Positions 8,300-16,525 of a stretch of DNA of 64,000 nucleotides are shown piece by piece. Within the stretch, counting starts at the first letter, position 1. Every line of letters starts with the position of its first letter. The stretch covers positions 111,326-175,325 of the forward strand of contig NZ_JAQMUB010000019.1 of NCBI RefSeq assembly GCF_028330965.1, written 5' to 3'. The DNA is from Oscillatoria sp. CS-180 (lineage in GTDB: Bacteria; Cyanobacteriota; Cyanobacteriia; Phormidesmidales; Phormidesmidaceae). The notes under the pieces are model-generated. The model ran no database searches. It was not told the origin of the DNA and saw nothing but the letters and a program-made list of their open reading frames with translations. Made by a program: the position numbers and the translations under genes.

Positions 8300-8665
8300 T
8301 TAATTCGCAAACGCTTCACTAGACTCCGAGTCATTGCCTGCGTTTTTAGAGGCGGGCAACATCGGCTGCTGCTCTTCTAATTCAACACGATAGCGTTCTA
8401 CATCGCGCTCTAACTCCTCTATGCGAACTTCGCGCTGTTCAATTTGCTTACCCATACCCAAATAACCTTGCACTTGTACCCACACGCTGAAAACCCAGGC
8501 CAAGACAGCACCAATCCCCATTGCAACAATGAGTTCTATGCAGAGAGGAGCTTCTACATCAACGCCTTGAACAATATGGATAATTGTGGGGTCCGTGTTT
8601 TCAATACCAAACAGGACCAGTGCCAGAGAAATAACGAAGATAACGACAAAGTTGATCTGTCGCAT
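8300..8665 (-). CDS. LapA-domain (DUF1049) membrane protein
   Basis: The 121-residue protein has two membrane segments (about 3-20 and 43-66) separated by a short loop, then a cytoplasmic coiled coil (about 74-106) and a polar tail. FVVIFVISLALVLFGIENTDPTIIHIV followed by a second hairpin helix is the LapA domain pattern. In E. coli the LapA/LapB pair acts in lipopolysaccharide assembly; in cyanobacteria the function of this short form is not established. The gene lies directly upstream of scpA with 8 bp between them. Confidence 0.85.
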   Translation of the reverse strand: MRQINFVVIFVISLALVLFGIENTDPTIIHIVQGVDVEAPLCIELIVAMGIGAVLAWVFSVWVQVQGYLGMGKQIEQREVRIEELERDVERYRVELEEQQPMLPASKNAGNDSESSEAFAN

Positions 8666-9139
8666 AGCTGCTAACTCCTACACGTTGCCGAAGAACTTGT
8701 CTACAATACCGAACCACAACGTGGTTGAAGGGCACTCAACCGGTTTACCGCAGCAGTTCCACACCACTATAAGCCATAGATTTATTTATGGAGGAGCGGC
8801 AAAAGCAGGTAGAGACAGTTCTCAACTTTAGAAGCAATGAACATTAACAACAGAGGCTTGCAGTTTCTCCGCGCTTCTCCAACGGGATATAACCAACAGG
8901 GATAAACCACTGTTTGCCATGAGCCTGTAAGGAGAGTACTGAGCGAATCTAGACAACAAAAAAGGAGTGGACCAAAGTGAGGCCCATCCCTTTTTTAGCC
9001 TTAGCTATTCAGTTAAATCCACTAAGTACCGCCCAGATAGTTAGCAGACAGCGAAGGAGTTCGCCGCCGTCCTAACAAAATTGGCGATTGTGACGCTTTC
9101 AAACTTTCAAAAGCTAAAGCAGTTTAAGCCCAAAGGCTA
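8666..9139. other. Intergenic region with one strong hairpin
   Basis: No gene is seen in these 474 bases. They contain the putative promoter of the LapA-scpA unit, which points left, and a terminator-like hairpin at 8958-8996. Confidence 0.5.
8958..8996. terminator. Hairpin flanked by A-run and T-run (bidirectional terminator type)
   Basis: AAAAAAGGAGTGG at 8958-8970 pairs, with a few mismatches, with the segment ending CCCATCCCTTTTTT at 8983-8996. An A-run on one side and a T-run on the other make it usable in both directions. It lies downstream of the leftward DoxX gene and so probably ends that transcript. Confidence 0.6.
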
Positions 9140-9679
9140 TTATGCTACTGCACTCTCGTCTTTAGTAGCTTCGACTGCCTGATAGGAATTCTCTAGGCGC
9201 ATGATCTGCTTTTCCTTGAGAGATAGAGAAGCACTGTCAAGAGCGTTAGCAATCAATGCGTCGAAGGAGTAGAGCCCGCCTCCATTAACTAGGAAGTAGA
9301 GGAAAGAAGCTGCGTAAATGGCAGACAACTCTAGGTAGGGAAGGCTCAGGCCAGCAACAGAGATGTGGTGATACATCGCGACGCACATCGTGCTGAAGAG
9401 TCCGAGGGAAGCAAATCGAGTGAGCAAGCCGATCGCAACTAGGGGCGCGCCAATCAGCTCAGTGTATGCCGCAACGTAGCTTAAGAAGATAGGGAAAGGT
9501 AATCCCAAATACTCGACATAGGCCCGAGCAAAGCTTTCAATGTCAGCGAGCTTGTCAAGACCATTGTGAATCATCATGATTCCCAAAGTGACTCGCAAGA
9601 TGGTGAGCGTTGTCTGAGACCACAGGTTAGCCGACACGTTGGGCTTAAACAGTTTAGCGGCGGTGGAAGTAAGTTGCAT
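9140..9679 (-). CDS. DoxX family membrane protein
   Basis: The 179-residue protein has four predicted membrane segments. The order LRVTLGIMMIHNGLDKLAD, then AYTELIGAPLVAIGLLTRFA, then a segment near VAMYHHISVAG and a last one at YAASFLYFLVNGGGLYSFD is the standard DoxX pattern. DoxX proteins are small quinone-related or redox-stress membrane proteins; the substrate here is unknown. It is monocistronic, with a terminator-like hairpin downstream. Confidence 0.88.
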   Translation of the reverse strand: MQLTSTAAKLFKPNVSANLWSQTTLTILRVTLGIMMIHNGLDKLADIESFARAYVEYLGLPFPIFLSYVAAYTELIGAPLVAIGLLTRFASLGLFSTMCVAMYHHISVAGLSLPYLELSAIYAASFLYFLVNGGGLYSFDALIANALDSASLSLKEKQIMRLENSYQAVEATKDESAVA

Positions 9680-10029
9680 GATTAAATTAGGTAAAGATTA
9701 GAAAAACGGCCTGTCTGTTATTTAAGTTAACAATTTTTTTTAAGTCCTGTAAATAAAAATGATTGAGATCGGCCTTTTCAGGGTCGGTTATTCGTAAAGA
9801 TATACATTCCGGCAGAGAATTTTTAAAATATACAGTCCTCTTAGGATTCCATTCTTCAAAGAGAACTCATCCAAAGTTCTCAAGCGGCTAATCCTTAGAG
9901 CTGAAATATTGAGCGCCATCTGACAAAGGACAATGGAGTGCTCCTGGTCTCTAAGAGAACACTGAGGACAATAGAGTGTTCCTGGTCTCTAAGGGAACAC
10001 TGAGCGTGTTTACACAGAGGTATGTGCGA
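9680..10029. other. Intergenic region containing a 38-bp tandem repeat
   Basis: The region between the divergent DoxX and glycosyltransferase genes is AT-rich near DoxX and should hold both promoters. The right part is the tandem repeat described separately. No gene is seen. Confidence 0.45.
9927..10002. repeat. 38-bp tandem repeat, two copies
   Basis: Two adjacent 38-bp units (9927-9964 and 9965-10002) both begin AGGACAAT, differ at three positions, and contain the core CCTGGTCTCTAAG. The second unit holds the near-palindrome GTGTTCC...GGAACAC. The repeat ends 27 bp before the preferred start of the glycosyltransferase. It may be an operator pair or a local duplication. Confidence 0.75.
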
Positions 10030-11100
10030 ATGGAGGGCGAGGCAAAAGTATTTCCAACCTGTCTAAGTGAAGTGAAGTTGCCTGATCGCTTACCGCCTAT
10101 CGTAATCACGGCATTCACTCGTCCTGATCTACTCGCACCAGTGTTGGAGGCGATCGCCCTCCAATCCCTATCGCCTCAAGAAATCATTGCCTTTGTAGAC
10201 GGGGCTAGAAATGATAAAGATAGAGCTTTAATACAGCAGTGCGTTGATCTGCTCAAGAACTTCGAGCGTTCAACCTGGTCTGTCCGTGTGATTCAGCGAG
10301 AGCATAATTTAGGCTGCGATCGCAACGTTATTGCGGCGTTCACAGAAGTCTTCGAGTCCCATGACACCTTGGTCTATCTCGAAGATGACGATTTACCTAA
10401 TCCCTGCTTTTATGATCGCATCTGCCGCCTCTTGACAGCCTACAAAGATCGTCAGGACATCTTCTCTGTATCAGGCTATGTCAGTCGTGCCCTACCAGCC
10501 GAAGAAATCGCCACCGATTTTTTCCCATCGCGCCGCGTCTTTTCGTGGGGATTTGGGATTTGGCGCGATCGCTGGCAGTCTATGGACCTCGTCCACCAGT
10601 CCGGGCAGCATAATCCTTTTGGCCACGTTTACAGCATTCCGACCACAGTGGAGTCGAAGCTAACCCTAGCTAATCAGTTTTGGTTAGAGAAGAATCAAAA
10701 AACTGACTGGGTCATTACAATGACGCTATGTGCCCTGCATCAGGGTAGAGTCCACCTCGTTCCGAAGCACTCCATCGTCAAAAATATTGGCTTTGGCCAC
10801 GAGCAGTCAGAAACCTATCGTGGCGAAGAGGGGAGTTGGGTCAACAAAGCCTATGATCCTGGCTTTGTCCCAGAAACGATTCCAGTAGAGCTAGGGCTGT
10901 GCGATCGCCTCAATCAGGAGATTGGCAGTGCTGAGCTGGCAAAATTTTTAGGTAAAAAAGGAATTTGGCTCACCCCAGCTGCTCTAGCTCACTACTTAAA
11001 GAAGTACCCCAGTCCTCAACATGCACACCTTTGGCTAGGACTGTTCCTGCAGCAGTTACCGACTTTGCTGCGGCGATGGAAGTCAGGCTTACAAGTCTAG
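10030..11100 (+). CDS. GT-A type glycosyltransferase (family 2-like)
   Basis: The product is a 356-residue enzyme expected to transfer a sugar from a nucleotide donor. PIVITAFTRPDLLAPVLEAI opens the GT-A fold, RVIQREHNLGCDRNVIAAF follows, and LVYLEDDDLP carries the acidic metal-binding DXD-like motif. FSVSGYVSRAL and RVFSWGFGIWRDRW are typical of the hemolysin HlpA-like glycosyltransferases of cyanobacteria. No membrane segment is present. The open frame extends upstream to a GTG at 9976, but that extension is translated 38-bp repeat; the ATG at 10030 has an AGAGG site about 10 bp upstream and is preferred. The acceptor is unknown, and no sugar biosynthesis genes are adjacent. Confidence 0.82.
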   Translation: MEGEAKVFPTCLSEVKLPDRLPPIVITAFTRPDLLAPVLEAIALQSLSPQEIIAFVDGARNDKDRALIQQCVDLLKNFERSTWSVRVIQREHNLGCDRNVIAAFTEVFESHDTLVYLEDDDLPNPCFYDRICRLLTAYKDRQDIFSVSGYVSRALPAEEIATDFFPSRRVFSWGFGIWRDRWQSMDLVHQSGQHNPFGHVYSIPTTVESKLTLANQFWLEKNQKTDWVITMTLCALHQGRVHLVPKHSIVKNIGFGHEQSETYRGEEGSWVNKAYDPGFVPETIPVELGLCDRLNQEIGSAELAKFLGKKGIWLTPAALAHYLKKYPSPQHAHLWLGLFLQQLPTLLRRWKSGLQV

Positions 11101-11221
11101 ACAGATTACCCAGATCACCCGCTACCCATTCCTCTGTCAATCGTGAAGAACCATAACTCAACAGTCACAATGCCGAACGGCTCTACCTAAACACAGCAAT
11201 GTATCTTGCCCAAGGGCTACT

Positions 11222-11935
11222 TCATGGACTCTTTTGCTTGGCTAAAACCTGCCGCACACGCTTTGCTAACTCTCGCACGGAGGCTCTTTGCCCAATGACT
11301 TTGGCTCGTGCTATGAACTGCGGCAACTCCGGCACAGGCAACTGAGGAAACGCTAAACTTTGCTCTACTTCCTCATAGTCTGACTGCGACTGATTTAACT
11401 GATAGATCGTCAAGACGTCGCGCTTCAAACGCCAAATTTCTGGCACCTTGAGTGCACTGTAAATTGGAAATTTGTTTAACGAAGAACTGCTATTATCGAC
11501 CTCAACCACTAAGTCCGGTGGAGGATGGATTTCGAAGTCCAATTTGTCTAAGCCTCTGACTGCCGCCTCGTTTTGAATATAAAAGCAGCAATCAGGTTCC
11601 AGACCCATCCGCTGTTGAGGATTCTTCATCGTCAATGAACCCAAACTACGAACTTCCAAGGCGAGTTCATCCACAAAAGCAGCTAAAAAATGCTCAAACA
11701 GGCGCGTGGGTTCTTCGTGGTCTTCCAACGGAACCACAATTTCCAGCAGTCCATCTCGGTAGGCAAATTGTTGATTCCGCCCTTCTCCGGTCTCCGCTAG
11801 CAACCGCTCGTAAGTTTCCCAACTAACTCCAGACAGAAGAATTCGTGTCTCTGAGGGCGACTGGACAGGCTCCCTTGTAGCGGATGTCGCGGCCTCGGAC
11901 AGCGTTTCGTTCTCCTTTGACAAAGCGGGGGACAT
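11222..11935 (-). CDS. Uma2-type (DUF820) PD-(D/E)XK protein
   Basis: This 237-residue member of the Uma2/DUF820 group is very abundant in cyanobacteria. It has the family frame WETYERLLAETGE...FAYRDGLLEIVVPLEDHE, then EPDCCFYIQNE and PPPDLVVEVDNSSSSLNKFPIY, where the PD and E residues of the restriction-endonuclease fold are visible, and PEIWRLKRDVLTIYQL. Members are predicted nucleases, but few have a shown function. It converges with the glycosyltransferase. It is not linked to a toxin-antitoxin or mobile-element gene here. Confidence 0.88.
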   Translation of the reverse strand: MSPALSKENETLSEAATSATREPVQSPSETRILLSGVSWETYERLLAETGEGRNQQFAYRDGLLEIVVPLEDHEEPTRLFEHFLAAFVDELALEVRSLGSLTMKNPQQRMGLEPDCCFYIQNEAAVRGLDKLDFEIHPPPDLVVEVDNSSSSLNKFPIYSALKVPEIWRLKRDVLTIYQLNQSQSDYEEVEQSLAFPQLPVPELPQFIARAKVIGQRASVRELAKRVRQVLAKQKSP

Positions 11936-12074
11936 GGGTGGGGCATCTCCACGGCATCATGCCATCTATCCTATCGGGTTTATCGCGATCGCACTGACAG
12001 AGACTAGTTTTGAAATGCGAGAACGATCTACAATCATTAGAGTACAGATTAATTAATGTTAAGGGTTTCTCTCA

Positions 12075-13061
12075 ATGCTTGTGTATTACGCCCTCGGGCT
12101 AGTAGCTGTGCTGCTGATCGTAGGAACTGTCGTTTATTTGGCAACACCACGCAGCTATGAGTCCTCAAAAACAGTAGCTAACTCGTATGACCAATGGACC
12201 CAGGACGGAATTTTGGAGTTCTACTGGGGCGAACACATTCATTTAGGTCACTACGGTTCTCCACCTCGCTCAAAGGACTTTCTGAAAGCCAAGTCAGATT
12301 TTGTACACGAGATGGTGCGCTGGGGTGGTCTGGATACCCTGCCGCGCGGCACGACCGTACTGGATGTCGGGTGCGGTATTGGTGGCAGCACTCGGATTTT
12401 GGCTCGTGACTACGGTTTCTCAACGACTGGCATCACCATTAGCCCCCAGCAGGTACGCCGTGCTCAGCAGCTCACACCTGAAGGTCTAGATGCTAAGTTC
12501 CAGGTGGATGATGCATTAGCGCTGTCTTTTCCAGACAATAGCTTCGATGTGGTTTGGTCCATTGAAGCGGGTCCTCATATGCCTGACAAGGTCAAATACG
12601 GAGAGGAAATGCTGCGGGTGCTCAAACCTGGCGGCATTTTAGTAGTGGCTGACTGGAACCAAAGGGATGATCGCCGCAAGCCTTTGAATTTCTGGGAGAA
12701 GCCTGTGATGCGGCAGCTGCTAGATCAGTGGTCTCATCCCTCTTTTTCCAGCATTGAAGGTTTTTCGGAGCAGCTTGAAGCCACTGGGTTAGTCGACGGC
12801 GAAGTGGTCACTGCAGACTGGACACAGGAAACGCTGCCGTCCTGGATGGCGTCCATTTGGCAGGGCATTATTCGTCCTAAGGGTCTGATCATTTTCGGTT
12901 TTTCTGGCTTTATCAAATCCCTGCGAGAAGTGCCGACACTAGTGCTGATGCGTATTGCATTTGGCGCTGGTCTCTGCCGCTTTGGGATGTTCCGTGCCCG
13001 CAAGGTTAGCACTGTGCCTCAGTCTCGCGAGGTTTATCAAAACGAAGTCGTTCAAGCTTAA
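12075..13061 (+). CDS. MPBQ/MSBQ methyltransferase (plastoquinone/tocopherol synthesis)
   Basis: The 328-residue SAM-dependent methyltransferase has an N-terminal membrane anchor (about 3-24). SAM motif I is VLDVGCGIGGSTR at 95-107; further conserved blocks are GITISPQQVRRAQQLTP, SFDVVWSIEAGPHMPDK and LKPGGILVVADWNQRDD. These blocks and the C-terminal IRPKGL...GLCRFGMF match, from memory, the Synechocystis Sll0418 type, which methylates 2-methyl-6-phytylbenzoquinol and the solanesyl analogue. The anchor suggests action at the membrane where the prenylquinones are. A terminator follows, so it is transcribed separately from the UbiH-like hydroxylase downstream. Confidence 0.9.
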   Translation: MLVYYALGLVAVLLIVGTVVYLATPRSYESSKTVANSYDQWTQDGILEFYWGEHIHLGHYGSPPRSKDFLKAKSDFVHEMVRWGGLDTLPRGTTVLDVGCGIGGSTRILARDYGFSTTGITISPQQVRRAQQLTPEGLDAKFQVDDALALSFPDNSFDVVWSIEAGPHMPDKVKYGEEMLRVLKPGGILVVADWNQRDDRRKPLNFWEKPVMRQLLDQWSHPSFSSIEGFSEQLEATGLVDGEVVTADWTQETLPSWMASIWQGIIRPKGLIIFGFSGFIKSLREVPTLVLMRIAFGAGLCRFGMFRARKVSTVPQSREVYQNEVVQA

Positions 13062-13080
13062 GCAGTTGAGAGAGTCATGA

Positions 13081-13125
13081 GGGTACAGTGCTGAAGTTTT
13101 GTCATCCTGTACCCTTTAGTCTTTT
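13081..13125 (+). terminator. Intrinsic terminator after the quinone methyltransferase
   Basis: GGGTACAG at 13081-13088 and CTGTACCC at 13107-13114 form a perfect 8-bp stem, followed by TTTAGTCTTTT. It lies 20 bp after the stop codon of the upstream methyltransferase gene. Confidence 0.8.
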
Positions 13126-13244
13126 CCCAGGTTTAACAAGACAGCATCGGTTTTAGATTCTCATTTTTTTGTCGCAGCAAAATTTTGAAGCTGGCGCTAC
13201 AGTCGAGTAAAAGTATTCACTTGAATCATCTGAAAAGTGCTGAG

Positions 13245-14495
13245 ATGCAAAGTTTGCAGAGTGCCCCAAATTATTCAGAAACAGAACGAACCTACGACTG
13301 TGATGTTGCGATCGTTGGGGGCGGCGTTGTCGGTGCAACGTTAGCAGCTGCCCTCAAAGATTCGGGCTTAGACGTGGTACTTATTGAAGCCAATACGCTG
13401 GAAGGAGCTGCTGCCCGCGAACGAGGTTATGCCCTTTCGCCTTTGTCAGGGCAGATTTTTGAGGGGATTGGCGTTTGGGATAAGATTTTCCCCCACATCG
13501 GCAAGTATCGTCACATCTACCTTTCAGACGCCGATAATCCTCGTATCGTAAAGTTCAAGACGGCAGATCTAGGCACAGAGTTTTTAGGTTATGTCGGCGA
13601 GCATACAGTCATGCTCAAGGCGCTTCAGAGCTTTATCAATCAGGACTGCGATAATGCTCGCTGGCTGTGTCCGGCTCGGCCCTCCCAAATCACCTATTCG
13701 GTAGAGGGAGCCGTTATAGAGTTAGAAACAGACGATGGTCAGTGTCGTCAACTCAAAACGCGGTTGGTTGTGGGGGCCGATGGAGCGCGATCACGCATTC
13801 GAGAATGGGCAGGCATTAAAACCAATGGATGGAAGTATTGGCAGTCCTGCGTGACATTCATGATCACTCACGAAGCCGCCCGCAACGACATTGCTTTTGA
13901 ACGCTTCTGGCCTGATGGTCCGATGGGCGTGCTTCCTCTCACCGAAAATCGTTGCCACATCGTCTGGACAGCTCCTCACGACGAGGCAAAAGCCCTGTTG
14001 AATCTCGATGAAGAGACATTTCTCAAAGAACTGGAATACTACACAGGAGGGCTGCTGGGGAAACTAAGCTTGACCAGCGATCGCCTCCTCTTCCCTGTTC
14101 AGCTTTTTCAAAGTGAGCAATATGTGCAGCCACGACTGGCTTTAATTGGAGATGCCGCTCACCGCTGTCATCCCGTTGCCGGACAGGGATTGAATTTGGG
14201 TATTCGGGATGCCGCTGCTTTGGCTCAGGTTTTGTCTGAAGCGTACTTGCGAGGGGAGGACATTGGCGATATTCGCGTCCTGAAGCGGTATGAGCGCTGG
14301 CGCAAGAAGGAAAATCTCGCAATCTTGGGTTTTACCGATTTCCTAGATCGCATGTTTTCTAACAGCTGGTGGCCGATTGTCCAGCTTCGCCGCTTCGGTC
14401 TGTGGCTGCTGAGAACGGTACCGCCTCTCAAGGTTTTTGCCTTAAGGCTGATGACGGGGTTTCTGGGCCGTCGCCCATCTCTCAGCAAACTCTAG
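13245..14495 (+). CDS. FAD-dependent hydroxylase, UbiH/Coq6 type
   Basis: This is a 416-residue flavoprotein monooxygenase. CDVAIVGGGVVGATLAAAL is the N-terminal dinucleotide-binding GxGxxG motif, LVVGADGARSRIREWAG is the conserved DG motif, and LIGDAAHRCHPVAGQGLNLGIRDA is the second FAD motif with the usual HP and GQG residues. The family hydroxylates aromatic rings of ubiquinone precursors; cyanobacteria lack ubiquinone, so a plastoquinone or other prenylquinone substrate is a reasonable inference, helped by the neighbouring MPBQ methyltransferase. The frame extends back to a TTG at 13185, but the ATG at 13245 sits better before the Rossmann motif. Confidence 0.85.
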   Translation: MQSLQSAPNYSETERTYDCDVAIVGGGVVGATLAAALKDSGLDVVLIEANTLEGAAARERGYALSPLSGQIFEGIGVWDKIFPHIGKYRHIYLSDADNPRIVKFKTADLGTEFLGYVGEHTVMLKALQSFINQDCDNARWLCPARPSQITYSVEGAVIELETDDGQCRQLKTRLVVGADGARSRIREWAGIKTNGWKYWQSCVTFMITHEAARNDIAFERFWPDGPMGVLPLTENRCHIVWTAPHDEAKALLNLDEETFLKELEYYTGGLLGKLSLTSDRLLFPVQLFQSEQYVQPRLALIGDAAHRCHPVAGQGLNLGIRDAAALAQVLSEAYLRGEDIGDIRVLKRYERWRKKENLAILGFTDFLDRMFSNSWWPIVQLRRFGLWLLRTVPPLKVFALRLMTGFLGRRPSLSKL

Positions 14496-14708
14496 ATCAG
14501 CAGCTACTTTTTTTGACAAAAATGATGCTGTACGAAAGCCAATGCTTATGCTCAACTTTCGTAAACATCACCACGAGGGCCGATTGTTGTCACAACGCAA
14601 GTCTGATTCTTCTGATCTTCATAGAACCTCTTCGTAGGTAGGCATGGTCTTACCTCAAACAGTCTGTACGGTCTTTACTGTAGAAATCCCTCGTTGAAAC
14701 TTGCAATA

Positions 14709-15905
14709 TCATTCTGGCAGTTTGTATTGGCCGACGATGCGCTTGGCAAACTCGGGAACGTGGGCTTCTAGCTTTTCGGGATGATTGCGCTTGACATACA
14801 GATAGTTGCGGGTGAAGTGGGAGTCGATGGAGAAACGGGCATATTCCAGACCTTTGGGGCCAATACGCTCAATGACAACGCCCATGAGCTTAGCGGCCCA
14901 CATCGGTAAAGTCACGCCTTTGTCGTAGGCAGGGATGCTCTGCTGAACAGCGGCCTTGCGATCGCCTTCTGACATGACTGGCTGCGTATCTAGCTGATCC
15001 ATCACCAGCTCAAGCATTTCCCGCCCGCGATCGTTTCGCACAGTGATCCACTGCCAGCCAAACGGAGCCCCCATATAGCCCACTACGATGTCTGCGAGGC
15101 CGTTTACGTAATCAAAGCAGCTCATGCAGGAAGGCGCAAAAACATCCTTGAGCTGATTGGTCTTTAGGCCAAAGAATGGCACCTTCTCGATAGAACCATC
15201 TTCATGTTTGAAATGTACCCGAAAGTCCTGCATGAATTCGTAATGCACGACGGTATCTGGCGACTTGCTGGTTGTTTCCAAAAACTTCTGAAGACCAGCG
15301 CGGTTTACATTATCGACGCAGGGGGTGCCCAAGACGTAGAGCTTTTCTAGACCGAGTTCCTTTTCCACCGCTCGCAGAGCTTGAATTTGACAACCCACAC
15401 CAATAACCAACAGGCGCTTCATGCCTGACTGCTCCACCTGTTCCAATACGGACAGGTTAGGAGAAAGCGTTGGCTTGTTGACCCGAGCAGCGAGAATTTC
15501 GTCGGGAGTAGTGGCAATGACAGGCTTGGGCTGAAAGCGGTCTTCCTCCGTATTCTGAACACAGACCACGCCTTCAACCTTGCCCTGGGTCAGCATGGCG
15601 ATCGCGATCGTACTAACAATCCCCGTCCACTGAGCGCCGTCAATGGGCTGCTGCTTCCGAGCCGCCATCATGTCTTGATGAACGCCGAAATACTGTTCAG
15701 TTTCATCATCTAGGTTGCGATCGCGCCCATGGGTCTGATTCTCCAGCTCAGGAAACTGCTGATTCAGAAACGCACAGGCTTCTTTAACGTAGTGAATGTA
15801 ATAGGTGTCGCAGAGGCCACACTCACTACAGAGTTCCTTAGCAGGCCGGCGAGCACCGGGACGAAGAGCCTTGGCTTTTTTGTGGGTAGAACGAGCCAGC
15901 GTCAT
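14709..15905 (-). CDS. bciB: F420H2-dehydrogenase-like iron-sulfur flavoprotein, 3,8-divinyl chlorophyllide reductase
   Basis: The 398-residue protein belongs to the FrhB family. It has an N-terminal cysteine group CSECGLCDTYY, further cysteines in GVGCQIQAL, GTPCVDNV and SCMSCFDYVNGLADIVVGYMG, and the conserved block PFFGLKTNQLKDVFAPSCMSC. These Cys residues fit the iron-sulfur clusters of BciB, which reduces the 8-vinyl group of divinyl chlorophyllide with ferredoxin electrons (Synechocystis Slr1923 type). The plant 7-hydroxymethyl chlorophyll a reductase is a close relative, so sequence alone leaves some doubt. It is monocistronic and convergent with the UbiH-like gene. Confidence 0.85.
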   Translation of the reverse strand: MTLARSTHKKAKALRPGARRPAKELCSECGLCDTYYIHYVKEACAFLNQQFPELENQTHGRDRNLDDETEQYFGVHQDMMAARKQQPIDGAQWTGIVSTIAIAMLTQGKVEGVVCVQNTEEDRFQPKPVIATTPDEILAARVNKPTLSPNLSVLEQVEQSGMKRLLVIGVGCQIQALRAVEKELGLEKLYVLGTPCVDNVNRAGLQKFLETTSKSPDTVVHYEFMQDFRVHFKHEDGSIEKVPFFGLKTNQLKDVFAPSCMSCFDYVNGLADIVVGYMGAPFGWQWITVRNDRGREMLELVMDQLDTQPVMSEGDRKAAVQQSIPAYDKGVTLPMWAAKLMGVVIERIGPKGLEYARFSIDSHFTRNYLYVKRNHPEKLEAHVPEFAKRIVGQYKLPE

Positions 15906-16525
15906 GATTGTTGTTAAAAGGTGTTTCGAAGTGTTTTACAAACACCATACCGCAAGGGTTTGAACTAACCCATTTCAAGCATTGAATGTAACGAAATGCT
16001 GCATGGATTGAGATGATACGAGGGTTTCTATTTTAGGTTTATAGAGAGATCCATCTTGAAAGAATTTACTTGAGAATATCATCGAATTCGCGAGTCATTG
16101 AGCAATCTGGACTATGCTTAATGCTGAGTCGGTTCAGGTAGAGATCGTTTGTTGTTGGTTACGAAGGTTGCTAAAGAAACGTCCCTAAGAATCAGGAAAC
16201 GTTTCTAAGAATCAGAAAACTTTGACGTGCAACTGTTCTAATGCCCAATATGTCCTTGTTTTAGGGTTTTATAGGGTTGCCCTCATGAATGAGCTCTTAG
16301 ACAAAGTTCTTTGGCAACGGTAAAATCCTAGTCCATCTGCATGGACGATGAGCGCTCTCTGGATTTTGCTGTTCAGGTTATGACGATAGCGCTGAATGCT
16401 GAGTTTACTCATTTGCTATAGTCACCCGGTCTTCACCCCAAAGGCTGCTTTTGTTCTTTCGAATACTCTCCCCATCACAACAGGTGCTTGAGGGTTTTAC
16501 CAGGTCTTACAGGCTAGGCTGCTGA
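15906..16525. other. Intergenic region, 620 bp
   Basis: The region lies between the divergent bciB and protein kinase genes and should contain both promoters. The only clear structure is a 20-bp tandem repeat at 16176-16215. No ORF with a convincing start or family match was found. Confidence 0.45.
16176..16215. repeat. 20-bp tandem repeat, two copies
   Basis: GAAACGTCCCTAAGAATCAG at 16176-16195 is followed directly by a second unit at 16196-16215 that differs only by CC to TT in the middle. There are only two units without a spacer, so it is not a CRISPR. Confidence 0.8.

Noticed and set aside
16176..16215. Possible CRISPR repeat pair
   Set aside because: Two 20-bp units are directly adjacent with no spacer, and no cas gene is present.
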